Assembly: GCA_038207425.1 (NCBI GenBank)
Contig: JBBQZU010000028.1
Span: 1 to 39,970 of the forward strand
Source of the DNA: JBBQZU01 sp038207425
GTDB lineage: Bacteria; Bacteroidota; Bacteroidia; Flavobacteriales_D; Cryomorphaceae
Reading direction: 5' to 3'
DNA: 39,970 bases
This document shows positions 24,448 through 33,775 of the stretch, piece by piece. The notes under the pieces are model-generated. The model did not search any database. It was not told the origin of the DNA and saw nothing but the letters and a program-made list of their open reading frames with translations. The position numbers were made by a program, and so were the translations under genes. The stretch's first letter is position 1. Each line of letters opens with the position of its first letter.

Positions 24448-25311
24448 ATGCGCTTATATCCGATAGAAACAGGCAATTTTAAACTCGATGGCGGGGCCAT
24501 GTTTGGCGTGGTGCCAAAATCGCTCTGGTCGCGCACCAACCCTGCTGATGACAACAATATGTGCTCGTGGGCCATGCGCTGTATGCTCGTGGAATACAGC
24601 GACCGTTTAGTGTTGATAGACACCGGTATGGGCACAAAGCAAAGTGAAAAGTTTTTTGGTTTTTACTACCTGTTCGGTGATGCTACCTTACAAAAAAGTA
24701 TCGAAAAGCTGGGGTTTGGAATGGATCAGATTACCGATGTATTTTTAACACACCTGCACTTTGACCATTGCGGCGGAGCTATAAATTACAACCCAATTAA
24801 AGAGCGCTTTGAACCGGCTTTCGTCAAAGCGCGGTACTGGAGCACCGAGTGCCACTGGCAATGGGCTACAAACCCAAACCCACGCGAAAAAGCATCATTC
24901 CTGCAGGAAAATATAATGCCAATACAAGAGTCAGGGCAGCTGCACTTCGTAGAGCGCGAAGGGCTTTGGAGCAAGGGAGCGCTCTTTCCGGGATTCAAAG
25001 TTTTTTTTGCCGACGGGCATACCGAAAGCCAGATGATACCTTTTATACAATACCGCGGTAAAACCGTGGTATACTGCGCCGACCTGCTGCCAAGCAGCAG
25101 CCACCTGCCCTTGCCCTACGTGATGGGTTATGATGTGCGTCCGCTGGAAACCCTTAAGGAAAAAGAAACGATGCTGGAGCTTTCGGCAAATGAAGGGAAT
25201 ATACTCTTCTTTGAGCACGACTTCGCTACTGAAGCTGTCTCGCTTATGCGCACTGAGCGGGGCATACGCGCTGAGCATGCAGGCGCACTCAGTGACTTTT
25301 TCGGAAAATAA
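24448..25311 (+). CDS. MBL-fold metallohydrolase
   Basis: This 287-residue protein has the metallo-beta-lactamase zinc motif THLHFDHCGG (H102, H104, D106, H107), an acidic LIDTGMG strand before it, FADGHTESQ (third-site His) and FFEHDF. The layout resembles quorum-lactonase-like and other small-molecule hydrolases of the MBL group. The substrate is not readable. No signal peptide. It is divergent from mpl across 133 bp. Confidence 0.85.
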   Translation: MRLYPIETGNFKLDGGAMFGVVPKSLWSRTNPADDNNMCSWAMRCMLVEYSDRLVLIDTGMGTKQSEKFFGFYYLFGDATLQKSIEKLGFGMDQITDVFLTHLHFDHCGGAINYNPIKERFEPAFVKARYWSTECHWQWATNPNPREKASFLQENIMPIQESGQLHFVEREGLWSKGALFPGFKVFFADGHTESQMIPFIQYRGKTVVYCADLLPSSSHLPLPYVMGYDVRPLETLKEKETMLELSANEGNILFFEHDFATEAVSLMRTERGIRAEHAGALSDFFGK

Positions 25312-25343
25312 AACCGCTGCCCCCCGATGGGTGCAGCGGTTTA
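25303..25343 (-). terminator. Terminator for the 25399-25656 gene, possibly bidirectional
   Basis: AAACCGCTGC (25311-25320) pairs with GCAGCGGTTT (25333-25342). On the minus strand the hairpin is followed by a T-rich tail (25310-25303), which fits the minus-strand gene. On plus it follows the MBL stop directly but the tail is not T-rich. Confidence 0.65.
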
Positions 25344-25398
25344 GGTGCATTGCAATCCTAAAGCCTATGAAAAATTAGCAATGCAACGGAAATTTGCT

Positions 25399-25656
25399 TT
25401 AGTAAGCAGAACGAAAAGCGTAAGGTTCAAGGGCGCTAAACTCCTGGTGGAAAGGCTTTGATGGCTTCGCCCTCCGTTGATTTGCGGCAGGCTTTTTTAC
25501 TGCTCCTTTTATCGGCTCACCTGAGGGGTTGCCGTCATACCTGAATTCAGGTTGTTGCAATACTGTTGGAAATTTAGTTGGGTTACTTTGGGCTTGCAGC
25601 CCTGCTGTAATCAGAGCGAATGTTGCGATCGCTGCGATTGTTTTTAATGTTCTCAT
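25399..25656 (-). CDS. Small secreted protein, unknown
   Basis: This 85-residue protein starts MRTLKTIAAIATFALITAGL with a signal peptide probably cut after LQAQ. The mature part is short, basic and Pro-rich, with FPTVLQQPEFRYDGNPSGEP and a C-terminal EPYAFRSAY. No family is recognised. A terminator follows it on the same strand, which supports a real gene. Confidence 0.55.
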   Translation of the reverse strand: MRTLKTIAAIATFALITAGLQAQSNPTKFPTVLQQPEFRYDGNPSGEPIKGAVKKPAANQRRAKPSKPFHQEFSALEPYAFRSAY

Positions 25657-26028
25657 GGTAAGCCTGGTTTAGTTTGTTTAATGCTCCCTTTCGGGAAATC
25701 ATTTAGCTGTTTGTTCGAAAATCTGACGACTTGCCAATACCGTTTGTTACTCGACGTTGAAATATTTACTGATTTTAACATCTCGGGATTGGGTGGCATA
25801 GATCGGTAATTCAATAGTCCCATTGAGTTCATTATGGATGGTACCCTCAGGCTTTGTCGCAATTTTTGCGGTTGCACTTTCAACTCAGAGAAGGTATACA
25901 CGCGAAACGATAGGAATAGTAATTTGTCCTTGGGCTTTATATATTTTGGGTTGACTTAAAATTGCAAAAGCTTATAACCTCATAAAAATTACAGTGACGC
26001 ACACCTCCCTTTTGGTATTTTTACACCC
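25657..26028. other. Divergent intergenic region before recR
   Basis: It is AT-rich at the right end (25930-26000) and mixed on the left. An 82-codon minus frame at 25653-25901 has no signal peptide, no motif and no sign of coding. A weak -7-like TATTTTTA near 26015 could serve recR. Confidence 0.35.
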
Positions 26029-26643
26029 ATGATTCCTTCAAAATATATTGAAGATGCTGTAAACGAAGTAGCCTCACTTCCGGGTGTAGGTCGCAAAACG
26101 GCCTTGCGTTACGTGCTGAGTTTGCTTTCGCGAAATGAAGAAGATGTGGAGCGGTTTGCACACGCCATTCTGAATATGCGCAAACACCTGAAAGTATGCA
26201 GGGTATGCAATAATATTTCAGACCATGAAGTATGTGGAATATGCAGCAACCATAACCGTGATGCGGCAACTATATGCGTGGTGGAAGATATACGCGATGT
26301 AATGGCCATTGAGGCTACGCACCAATACAAAGGAGTGTACCATGTATTGGGTGGCAAAATATCGCCGATGGATGGTGTGGGTCCGGGCGACCTTAAAATT
26401 GCCCACTTGGTGGAGCGTATCGCCGCAGGCAATATTTCAGAGTTGATACTTGCCCTTTCGCCAACGATGGAAGGCGATACAACCGCATTTTACATTTACA
26501 GAAAAATGCCCACTGAATCTTCATGCACCATCACTACGCTGTCGCGAGGTGTAGCCGTAGGCGACGAGCTACAGTATGCCGATGAAGTAACCTTGGGCAG
26601 ATCAATTCTACACCGCACACCCTACCATAAAGCCTCCCATTAA
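26029..26643 (+). CDS. recR: Recombination protein RecR
   Basis: This 204-residue protein loads RecA with RecO/RecF at gaps. It has the helix-hairpin-helix VASLPGVGRKTALRYV, the C4 zinc finger CRVCNNISDHEVCGIC (about 57-72), and a Toprim domain (CVVEDIRDVMAIE, HVLGGKISPMDGVGP). The Walker-like LSRGVAVGDELQYADEVTL ends the family. The length is normal. The stop overlaps the next gene's ATG (TAATG), so the two are coupled. Confidence 0.95.
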   Translation: MIPSKYIEDAVNEVASLPGVGRKTALRYVLSLLSRNEEDVERFAHAILNMRKHLKVCRVCNNISDHEVCGICSNHNRDAATICVVEDIRDVMAIEATHQYKGVYHVLGGKISPMDGVGPGDLKIAHLVERIAAGNISELILALSPTMEGDTTAFYIYRKMPTESSCTITTLSRGVAVGDELQYADEVTLGRSILHRTPYHKASH

Positions 26644-28589
26644 TGGAAGCACTCTCGGTAATCATTGTAAATTACAATGTGGAGTACTTTCTGGAGCAAT
26701 GCCTTTACAGCGTGCGCCGCGCTGCCGAAGAAGTGAGTTGCCAGATTATCGTGGTCGACAATAATTCGGTTGATGGGTCGGTGGCTATGATGCGCGAAAA
26801 ATTTCCTGAAGTACAGCTTATTTCCAATAAGGAGAATACAGGCTTCAGCCGGGCCAATAATCAAGGCATCAAGCTGGCAACAGGCCGTTATGTACTGCTA
26901 CTAAATCCGGATACGCTTGTGGAAGAAGATACCCTTGCCCGCGTGGTGGCTTTTATGGATAGCCATCCCGATGCAGGGGGTCTTGGTGTGAAAATGATTG
27001 ATGGCAAAGGCCGCTTTCTGCCTGAGAGTAAAAGAGGGTTGCCCAAGCCCGCAGTGGCTTTCTACAAAATATTCGGGTTGTCAGCGCTCTTTCCAAAATC
27101 CAAAATTTTCGGGCGGTATCATTTGGGATATCTCGATAACGATGAGGTGCATGAGGTAGATGTGCTTTCGGGGGCGTTTATGCTTATGCGCAAATCAGCG
27201 CTTGACAAAACGGGCCTGCTCGACGAAGCGTTCTTTATGTACGGTGAAGATATAGACCTCTCCTACCGCATTACGCAGGCAGGGTTCAAGAACTACTATT
27301 TTCCGGAAACGAGAATAATACACTACAAAGGAGAAAGTACAAAGAAAAGTAGCGTCAATTATGTGTTTGTATTCTACCGCGCTATGGTCATTTTTGCTGA
27401 AAAGCACTTCACCAAGCGCAATGCCAAAGCATTCTCCTACCTCATAAATGCCGCAATATACTTTAGGGCATTTGTGGCTCTTGCAAATAGATTTGTAAAA
27501 GCTGCGGTGATACCGGTATTGGATACGGTGCTCGTCATGTTGTTGCTGATCGTTCTGAAAAACTGGTACGAGGACTACGCAGGTCTGAGCTACACTGTAT
27601 ACTGGATCAATGCTGCGCTCGCTGCCTATACAGGTATCTGGATGCTTGGGGTATTATTCGCAGGAGGGTATGACAAGCCCATAAAACTCAGCAAAATATA
27701 TAGCGGTATAGCCTATGGTACTTTAGCCATACTTGCATTGTATGCTCTTTTGCCGGAAACATTGAGATTCTCCAGAGCCATCATATTGATGGGTACAGGT
27801 GTTGCGGCCTTGGTATTTACAAGCTTGCGGCTATTGGCCCACCTATTCCGCGCAAGCGGTTACCGCATGGGCAGGCAGGAGCCCAAAAGGGTAGGTATTG
27901 TATCAGGCAAAGCTGAGTTTGAGCGCATTTCGCGACTGCTCAGCGACTCGGGTAATGCTGCAGGCAGTATTATAATGATCCTTCCTGAAAAAGATGCCAG
28001 CGATGACGGCGTTCACGCCGACCAGCTTCAGGAGTTAATAGAAGTGTACCAACTCAATCTTATCATTTTTAGCGGGCAGGACGTATCATCGCAGCAAATA
28101 ATTTCGTGCATGGCCGAAGTGGAGAAAACCAATGTGGATATTAAAATTGCCCCGCCAGAAAGCCTTTACATTATCGGCAGCAACTCCATAGATCGCGGAG
28201 GCGAATTATTTATCATGGAGCTCAATGCCATCAATAAGCCCATAAATAAAAGGCGCAAGTGGCTGTTTGACAAAGTAATGACACTGATACTTCTAGTTAC
28301 TTCTCCGTTGCTCATTTGGGTGGTAAAAAATAAGGCCGGGTACTTTGCCAATATCTTCTCAGTATTAGCAGGCAAAAAGTCGTGGGTAGGATATGCACCC
28401 GTTCGGGATGAGCGCAGAAAGTTGCCGGCAATAAAACCAGGAGTGCTGAACCCACTTGATAAGATCGAGATTTTGAGCGAACGGGAAGACACTCCCCGCA
28501 AGCTAAACGCTGTGTATGCCCGAGAATACAGCTTGCGAAACGATCTTGCCATCTGCCTCACCGGATTTCGGAATTTAGGCCGTCGGTAA
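26643..28589 (+). CDS. GT2 glycosyltransferase fused to a membrane and degenerate sugar-phosphotransferase-like tail
   Basis: This 648-residue protein has a GT-A glycosyltransferase family 2 domain at 1-260: IIVNYNVEYFLEQCL, VVDNNSVDGSVAM, a DxD-equivalent LLLNPDTLV, and GEDIDLSYRITQAG. Residues about 290-410 hold several membrane helices. Then a Rossmann-like region (RVGIVSGKAEFERI...) leads to NKRRKWLFDKVMTLILLVTS and KSWVGYAP...LPAIKPGVL...YAREYSLRNDLAI, which resemble the end of polyprenyl-phosphate sugar-1-P transferases. The segment that normally holds their catalytic Asp-Glu pair is missing. It probably extends a surface glycan at the inner membrane. The joined tail may bind or dock lipid carrier; this is inference. 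Confidence 0.75.
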   Translation: MEALSVIIVNYNVEYFLEQCLYSVRRAAEEVSCQIIVVDNNSVDGSVAMMREKFPEVQLISNKENTGFSRANNQGIKLATGRYVLLLNPDTLVEEDTLARVVAFMDSHPDAGGLGVKMIDGKGRFLPESKRGLPKPAVAFYKIFGLSALFPKSKIFGRYHLGYLDNDEVHEVDVLSGAFMLMRKSALDKTGLLDEAFFMYGEDIDLSYRITQAGFKNYYFPETRIIHYKGESTKKSSVNYVFVFYRAMVIFAEKHFTKRNAKAFSYLINAAIYFRAFVALANRFVKAAVIPVLDTVLVMLLLIVLKNWYEDYAGLSYTVYWINAALAAYTGIWMLGVLFAGGYDKPIKLSKIYSGIAYGTLAILALYALLPETLRFSRAIILMGTGVAALVFTSLRLLAHLFRASGYRMGRQEPKRVGIVSGKAEFERISRLLSDSGNAAGSIIMILPEKDASDDGVHADQLQELIEVYQLNLIIFSGQDVSSQQIISCMAEVEKTNVDIKIAPPESLYIIGSNSIDRGGELFIMELNAINKPINKRRKWLFDKVMTLILLVTSPLLIWVVKNKAGYFANIFSVLAGKKSWVGYAPVRDERRKLPAIKPGVLNPLDKIEILSEREDTPRKLNAVYAREYSLRNDLAICLTGFRNLGRR

Positions 28590-28596
28590 TTGGCGA

Positions 28597-28626
28597 TTGC
28601 GAATAAAGTTTTTTAGGCTAATTTTG
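28597..28626 (+). promoter_or_regulatory. Promoter of the E2 gene (-33 and -7 boxes)
   Basis: TTG at 28597-28599 and TAATTTTG at 28619-28626 are separated by 19 bp, the standard Bacteroidota sigma-70 layout. The -7 box is perfect. It lies 27 bp before the ATG. Confidence 0.7.
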
Positions 28627-28653
28627 CCCACCACCAACTCATAATATTACACC

Positions 28654-30015
28654 ATGGCGCAAATAGAAGTACTGCTTCCAAAAATGGGCGAAAGCGTAGC
28701 CGAAGCCACCATTATAAAATGGCTTAAAAACGAGGGCGACGCCATTGAAGCAGATGAGCCAATCATAGAAATTGCAACTGATAAGGTTGATAGTGAAGTA
28801 CCTGCGCCCAACGCTGGCATTTTGGCGAAAAAACTATGCGCTGATGGTGATGTGGTGGCTGTAGGGCAACCAATTGCCATAATAAGCTCAGAAAAAGTTG
28901 CCGCAGCACCTGCGAGTGTGCCCACGGTGACGACGGCTGCCGCACCGGTATCTGCAGCAGCTTCCAATGGCGCCTCAGACCATGCTGCTGAACCACAAAC
29001 TGCAGCGCCTATTCATACAGGACAAGGAAGCAGATTCTACTCACCCCTTGTGCGCAATATAGCCCAGGCCGAAGGAATAGGCATCAGTGAACTGGAAACC
29101 ATACCGGGTAGCGGCGCAGAAGGAAGGGTTACTAAAAAGGACATACTCAATTATATTCCAAGCAGAAGCGCTGCTAAAACTGCCGCCTTGGCCATTCAGG
29201 CACAGCCAGCAAATGAAGCACCTGCTGTGCCTGCGCCAAAACCTGCGGCCCAGCCGGCTGTGTCAGTATCAAACCAGGTGAAAGGCCCTCAAATAATTGT
29301 AGGTGCCGACGATGAAATAATGGAGATGGACCGTATGCGCAAGATTATTGCTGAGCATATGGTGATGAGTAAACATGTATCGCCCCACGTTACTTCATAC
29401 GTGGAAGCCGACGTTACCAACATCGTTGAGTGGCGCAATAAGTGGAAAGACAAATTTGAAGCACGAGAAGGCGAAAAACTCACCTTCACACCGGTGTTCA
29501 TTGAAGTGCTGGCCAAGGCAATTAAAGAGATGCCTATGGTAAATGTATCAACCGACGGTACCAATATCATCAAGCGAAAGCATATTAATATTGGGATGGC
29601 CGCGGCTTTGCCAAGTGGTAACTTAATAGTACCCGTAATTAAAGATGCCGATCAGCTAAATCTTTATGGTGTAACCAAAAGGGTAAATGACCTTGCCAAG
29701 AGAGCGCGCCTTAACAAATTACAGCCTGATGAAATTCAGGGTGGAACCTACACCCTTACCAATGTAGGCACCTTCGGAAATGTAATGGGCACGCCAATCA
29801 TAAACCAACCACAAGCTGCGATAATGGCCGTAGGAGCTATTCGCAAAAAACCTGCAGTAATCGAAACGCCACAGGGCGATTTCATCGGTATAAGGCATAT
29901 GATGTTTCTTTCGCATAGCTATGATCACAGAATTATTGACGGTGCTTTGGGAGGACGATTTGTGCGCCGAGTGGCCGATCTTTTGGAGCAATTTGATGCT
30001 ACAAGGGAAATTTAA
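28654..30015 (+). CDS. Dihydrolipoamide acyltransferase (E2) of a 2-oxo acid dehydrogenase complex
   Basis: This 453-residue protein has one lipoyl domain (K44 in ATDKVDSE), an Ala/Pro-rich linker, a peripheral subunit-binding domain (SPLVRNIAQAEGIGISELE, about 130-165), a second linker, and the catalytic acyltransferase domain ending HSYDHRIIDGALGGRF with the active-site His near 424. A single lipoyl domain and the sequence style suggest the branched-chain or a mixed-type E2. No E1 or E3 is nearby, so the substrate is open. It works in the cytosolic complex. Its own promoter is visible. Confidence 0.9.
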   Translation: MAQIEVLLPKMGESVAEATIIKWLKNEGDAIEADEPIIEIATDKVDSEVPAPNAGILAKKLCADGDVVAVGQPIAIISSEKVAAAPASVPTVTTAAAPVSAAASNGASDHAAEPQTAAPIHTGQGSRFYSPLVRNIAQAEGIGISELETIPGSGAEGRVTKKDILNYIPSRSAAKTAALAIQAQPANEAPAVPAPKPAAQPAVSVSNQVKGPQIIVGADDEIMEMDRMRKIIAEHMVMSKHVSPHVTSYVEADVTNIVEWRNKWKDKFEAREGEKLTFTPVFIEVLAKAIKEMPMVNVSTDGTNIIKRKHINIGMAAALPSGNLIVPVIKDADQLNLYGVTKRVNDLAKRARLNKLQPDEIQGGTYTLTNVGTFGNVMGTPIINQPQAAIMAVGAIRKKPAVIETPQGDFIGIRHMMFLSHSYDHRIIDGALGGRFVRRVADLLEQFDATREI

Positions 30016-30049
30016 ACCCTTCAGATTCGGTCAGTACGAAGGTTTATTA

Positions 30050-30057
30050 TAGCTTTG
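30050..30057 (+). promoter_or_regulatory. -7 promoter box for the first TPR-PD40 gene
   Basis: TAGCTTTG is a perfect TAnnTTTG match, 22 bp before the ATG at 30080. Confidence 0.6.
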
Positions 30058-30079
30058 GTTCGCAATCTTAGAAAGAAGC

Positions 30080-32146
30080 ATGAACCCCAGGCATATTCGC
30101 TACCTGTTTTTTACAGTATTTTTTTTATCAGGCACAGGCAATCAAGCCTTTGCGCAAGGCGGAAGTTTTTCAGCAAAATTTAGTGAAGCAAATAAGCTTA
30201 CTGAAGAGAAAGAATTTGAACAAGCACTCAACATTTGGCTTGAGCTCGCCACCACAAATCCGACCAACGGCAATGTGAATTTTCGCACAGGAGAAGCTTA
30301 TCTGAACAACTATAAATTAAGAACAGCCGCTTTGCCCTATTTGCAAAAGGCCATCGACATCGGGGTGAACAGTAAATATGACCCTTTCAGCCCGCTCGAA
30401 AAACAATCGCCGGTAGAGGTGTGGTATTATTTGGCACAAGCTTACCACCTTGCCGAAAATCTGGATATGGCAGAAAGTGCATACAGAAATTTCATAAAAG
30501 AAACTGAACCCAAACACCGCCTCTACCCGCGTGCTCAACTTGGCATCAATCAGATAAACAATGCACGCAAATTAATGGCTGTTCCTGTGGAGTTTGAAAT
30601 AAAAAATATGGGCCCTGTAATCAATACACAGTATGCAGAATACAGTCCGGTAATTTCAGTAGATGAGAACGCCATCTTTTTTACTTCTACCCGCCTTCGG
30701 TCTGATAGCTCAAATTTTAGCGTAAAAGACAAAAATACAGGCGATTACTTTGAAGACATTTATGTAAGCTACCGCGACAGAAAAGGCGAATGGCAGGACC
30801 CGGAACTGCTCGAAATAAACACACCCGATCACTCTGCTACAGTGAACGTCTCGATTGACGGACAAGTGCTCTATATCTACAAAGACGATAAAGGAGCAGG
30901 AAACCTCTATGAAACCAAATTGGTGGGGGAAACATGGACCAACCCCGAATTAATTAAGGGCGCTGTAAATTCAAGTTCTTGGGAGCCACACATAGCAGTT
31001 TCAGCCGACGGGCAACTCGCCTTTTTTGTAAGCAACCGTCTAGGCGGCTTAGGTGGCAGAGATATATACCGCACCCGAATGCTCCCAACCGGTGAGTGGG
31101 GAAAAGCGGAGAATCTCGGCCCCGGAATTAATACACCTTTTGAAGAAGATGCTGTATTCATATCAGCCGATGGTACCAACTTGTATTTCAGCTCCGAGGG
31201 GCATTCCAGCATGGGTGGTTTTGATATTTTAAGAAGCAGCCTTGATGCAGAAGGAAACTGGACACCACCCCAAAATCTTGGATACCCCGTCAACACCGTA
31301 GATGACGACGTGTTTATGGTAATCACCGCCGATGGTAAAAGGGCTTATTACTCATCATTTAAAGAAGCAGGATACGGGCAGAAAGACATTTATGTGATAA
31401 ACTTACCACAGTCACGTGAGCTGAGGCTTGCAGTGTTAAAGGGACTCATTGTTAGTCCTGAAGGCAAACTTCCGGATAATCTGAATGTATCAATCATCAA
31501 CCGCGATACCCAGGAAGCAGGCTCCTACATTCCGCGAAAGCGCGATGGCAACTTTGTAGCCATATTGCCACCGTGCAACCGTTACGATATAAGCTACCAA
31601 ATAGACGGAATTGAAGTGGCGGTCGACACCTTTTCACTCGCTTGCAATGTGGCCTATCAGGAAATCTATAAAGAGCTGTTGCTAAACCCGGTTTTCGTAT
31701 ATAACGACGGCACTGCCAGAGTAAGCAGAGCTGGCAGCGACCCGCTGTTTACCACTACCAGTACCATTTCTGCAACTGCACCTTCCCAATACAAGCGCTT
31801 ATTTGGCTACAACCAAAACAAGGAAGTGGAAGAAGAACTTTTTACCAAATTCATGCTCGGTTTAAAATCAATATTAACCGAAAAAGGCACAGTGGAAGTG
31901 CGCATAGTAGGCAGTGCATCAAAAGTGCCAACACGTACCTATAGAACCAATCAGAATCTTGCTGATACCCGCGCTGAAAACGCTAAGAATCAATTTTTAA
32001 TTCGCGCCAAGCAACTCGGGGTCGATACATCAAAGATCACTTTTGCTGAAGTAGTAGGTAAAGTACAAGGTCCGGAATACAAAGGCGATTACAAAAACCA
32101 GGCTGCCTACAAGCCCTTCCAGTACGTCGAAATATTTACCCTGTAA
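30080..32146 (+). CDS. TPR-PD40 envelope protein with an OmpA-like C-terminal region
   Basis: This 688-residue protein has a signal peptide (MNPRHIRYLFFTVFFLSG... cut near AFAQ). Residues about 30-170 are tetratricopeptide repeats (EFEQALNIWLELATTNPTNG, YYLAQAYHLAENLDMAESAY). Residues about 180-440 hold several PD40/WD40-like beta-propeller blades (YSPVISVDENAIFFTSTR, HIAVSADGQLAFFVSNRLGG, FISADGTNLYFSSEGHSS). The last 130 residues (VEVRIVGSASKVPTR, LADTRAENAKNQF) look like a divergent OmpA peptidoglycan-binding domain. Similar Bacteroidota proteins (PorE/PG1058 type) serve the type IX secretion system. That role is likely but not shown here. Confidence 0.75.
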   Translation: MNPRHIRYLFFTVFFLSGTGNQAFAQGGSFSAKFSEANKLTEEKEFEQALNIWLELATTNPTNGNVNFRTGEAYLNNYKLRTAALPYLQKAIDIGVNSKYDPFSPLEKQSPVEVWYYLAQAYHLAENLDMAESAYRNFIKETEPKHRLYPRAQLGINQINNARKLMAVPVEFEIKNMGPVINTQYAEYSPVISVDENAIFFTSTRLRSDSSNFSVKDKNTGDYFEDIYVSYRDRKGEWQDPELLEINTPDHSATVNVSIDGQVLYIYKDDKGAGNLYETKLVGETWTNPELIKGAVNSSSWEPHIAVSADGQLAFFVSNRLGGLGGRDIYRTRMLPTGEWGKAENLGPGINTPFEEDAVFISADGTNLYFSSEGHSSMGGFDILRSSLDAEGNWTPPQNLGYPVNTVDDDVFMVITADGKRAYYSSFKEAGYGQKDIYVINLPQSRELRLAVLKGLIVSPEGKLPDNLNVSIINRDTQEAGSYIPRKRDGNFVAILPPCNRYDISYQIDGIEVAVDTFSLACNVAYQEIYKELLLNPVFVYNDGTARVSRAGSDPLFTTTSTISATAPSQYKRLFGYNQNKEVEEELFTKFMLGLKSILTEKGTVEVRIVGSASKVPTRTYRTNQNLADTRAENAKNQFLIRAKQLGVDTSKITFAEVVGKVQGPEYKGDYKNQAAYKPFQYVEIFTL

Positions 32147-32166
32147 GCGCATTGTTAGCACATTTA

Positions 32167-32198
32167 TTTGGTAGATAGCACCGCGGTGAATACATTTG
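32167..32198 (+). promoter_or_regulatory. Promoter of the second TPR-PD40 gene (-33 and -7 boxes)
   Basis: TTTG at 32167-32170 and TACATTTG at 32191-32198 are separated by 20 bp. Both boxes match the Bacteroidota consensus exactly. The -7 box is 19 bp before the ATG at 32218. The second gene therefore has its own promoter even though it follows the first by 71 bp. Confidence 0.75.
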
Positions 32199-32217
32199 GT
32201 AACCCCCTTGAACCAAC

Positions 32218-33774
32218 ATGACCAATAGGATGAAACATTTCGCCTCGTCAACCATATTTCTTTTTCTGGCATATTCTCTTATTTCAACGGCTTACGCCCA
32301 AAATGCCAAAACGGCCAAGGCTGCCTTTGATTCAGGAAGTTATTTTGAAGCCATTGAAGAGTATGAAAAGCTACTTGAAAAGGACCCGGAGAACTTTGAC
32401 TACAACAGCAAAATGGGCTTTTGCTACCTGCGCACCAATACCGACCCACTGCTAGCACTCGACTACCTGCTTACAGCCGAAAAAACAGCAAAACCCGGTG
32501 ATGATTTACCATTGCATATTGCTGAAGCCTATATGCGCCATCTTGAATACGAGCAAGCGTCAGAATACCTTGCCAAGTATGAAAAGGAAGGCAAGAACGG
32601 CAAGAAAAATGCAGCGCTTGTTAACATTATGAAAACCCATTGCCAAGCAGCACCTGACTTGCTTAAGTTTCCGGTTGATGTAGATTTTTTTAATGCAGGT
32701 GCCGATATCAATTCGGCAAATCCTGACTACTTGCCATACGTAAGCGCCAAAGGCGATATGATGATATTCACTTCGAGAAGGAAAATTAACCCCGCGTCGA
32801 AACCCGAAGTAGCGGGCTATTATCCTTCCAATATATTCAGCGCATCGCTGACAAGCGGAAAATGGAGCGCAACAATCCTTGATAGAATCAACAATGGACT
32901 CGACGAGCAGGGTATTGGTCTTTCGCACAGCGGCGATACCCTGCTAATCAGCATCAATGAGCTGGAAACATCAGGCGATATATACAGTACGGTAAAAAAA
33001 GCCAAAGGCTTTGCCGAAATAAAACCCCTCGATAAAGTTATCAATTCGCCTTTTGTAGAGTCTTCCTGTGCAATTTCAAAAGACGGTCAAACAATTGTTT
33101 TCAGCAGCAACATCACGGGTGGTTCAGGTGGATTTGACCTGTGGATGTCGCAAAAAAATGCCTCAGATGGCTGGAGTGCCCCATCAAATCTTGGCGCTGC
33201 GATAAATACCTCACTCGACGAGCAATACCCAACCCTTTCTGCGGATGGAATGACTTTGTATTTCTCATCGCAAGGGCACGCAGGATTAGGAGGTTTTGAC
33301 CTGTACTTCAGCAATTGGGATGCACAAGGCAAGGCATGGTCGAGTCCACAAAATTTGGGGTACCCTATAAATACCCCCGGGAATGACAAAAGCATATCAT
33401 TCAAAGCTTCGGGCGAAAAGGCTTATATCACTGCGCTCAGAGATGAAGGGCAGGGCGATTTAGATATCTATGAAATTCGTTTCAAAGAAATGAATGCCAG
33501 CCTGCCCGCCATTTTTCATGTGAACGCAATCGGTACTGCTGGAGCAACAGTTTCATCAAAAATACCTATCAAAATTAAGAATGAATTTGATGACCTCATC
33601 GGCGAGTATTACCCCAACTCCATTACCGGAAGGTATGTAATAGCCCTGTATCCTGGCAAATACTTTTTAGAACTTGATATACCCGGGTACAGACCGCATA
33701 GCGAGCTGTTCATAGTAACCCGTTTTCACAAACGCTACGAACAGAGTGTAAAGATTATAAACCTAAATCAATAG
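32218..33774 (+). CDS. Second TPR-PD40 envelope protein, without the OmpA tail
   Basis: This 518-residue protein has a signal peptide; an ATG at 32230 (MKHFASSTIFLFLAYSLIS) is an equally good start, cut near AYAQ. Residues about 28-150 are TPR (DSGSYFEAIEEYEKLLEKDP, NSKMGFCYLRTNTDPLLALD). Residues about 165-420 are PD40 blades (YLPYVSAKGDMMIFTSRRK, CAISKDGQTIVFSSNITGG, TLSADGMTLYFSSQGHAGLG). The C-terminal 90 residues look like a beta-rich carboxypeptidase-regulatory-type domain. It resembles its upstream neighbour, so the pair likely arose by duplication followed by loss or gain of the C-terminal domain. Cell envelope location; partner unknown. Confidence 0.75.
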   Translation: MTNRMKHFASSTIFLFLAYSLISTAYAQNAKTAKAAFDSGSYFEAIEEYEKLLEKDPENFDYNSKMGFCYLRTNTDPLLALDYLLTAEKTAKPGDDLPLHIAEAYMRHLEYEQASEYLAKYEKEGKNGKKNAALVNIMKTHCQAAPDLLKFPVDVDFFNAGADINSANPDYLPYVSAKGDMMIFTSRRKINPASKPEVAGYYPSNIFSASLTSGKWSATILDRINNGLDEQGIGLSHSGDTLLISINELETSGDIYSTVKKAKGFAEIKPLDKVINSPFVESSCAISKDGQTIVFSSNITGGSGGFDLWMSQKNASDGWSAPSNLGAAINTSLDEQYPTLSADGMTLYFSSQGHAGLGGFDLYFSNWDAQGKAWSSPQNLGYPINTPGNDKSISFKASGEKAYITALRDEGQGDLDIYEIRFKEMNASLPAIFHVNAIGTAGATVSSKIPIKIKNEFDDLIGEYYPNSITGRYVIALYPGKYFLELDIPGYRPHSELFIVTRFHKRYEQSVKIINLNQ

Positions 33775-33775
33775 C

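Noticed and set aside
25653..25901. 82-residue minus frame upstream of the small secreted protein
   Set aside because: No signal peptide, family motif or ribosome-binding context; the secreted protein gene itself starts just after it.
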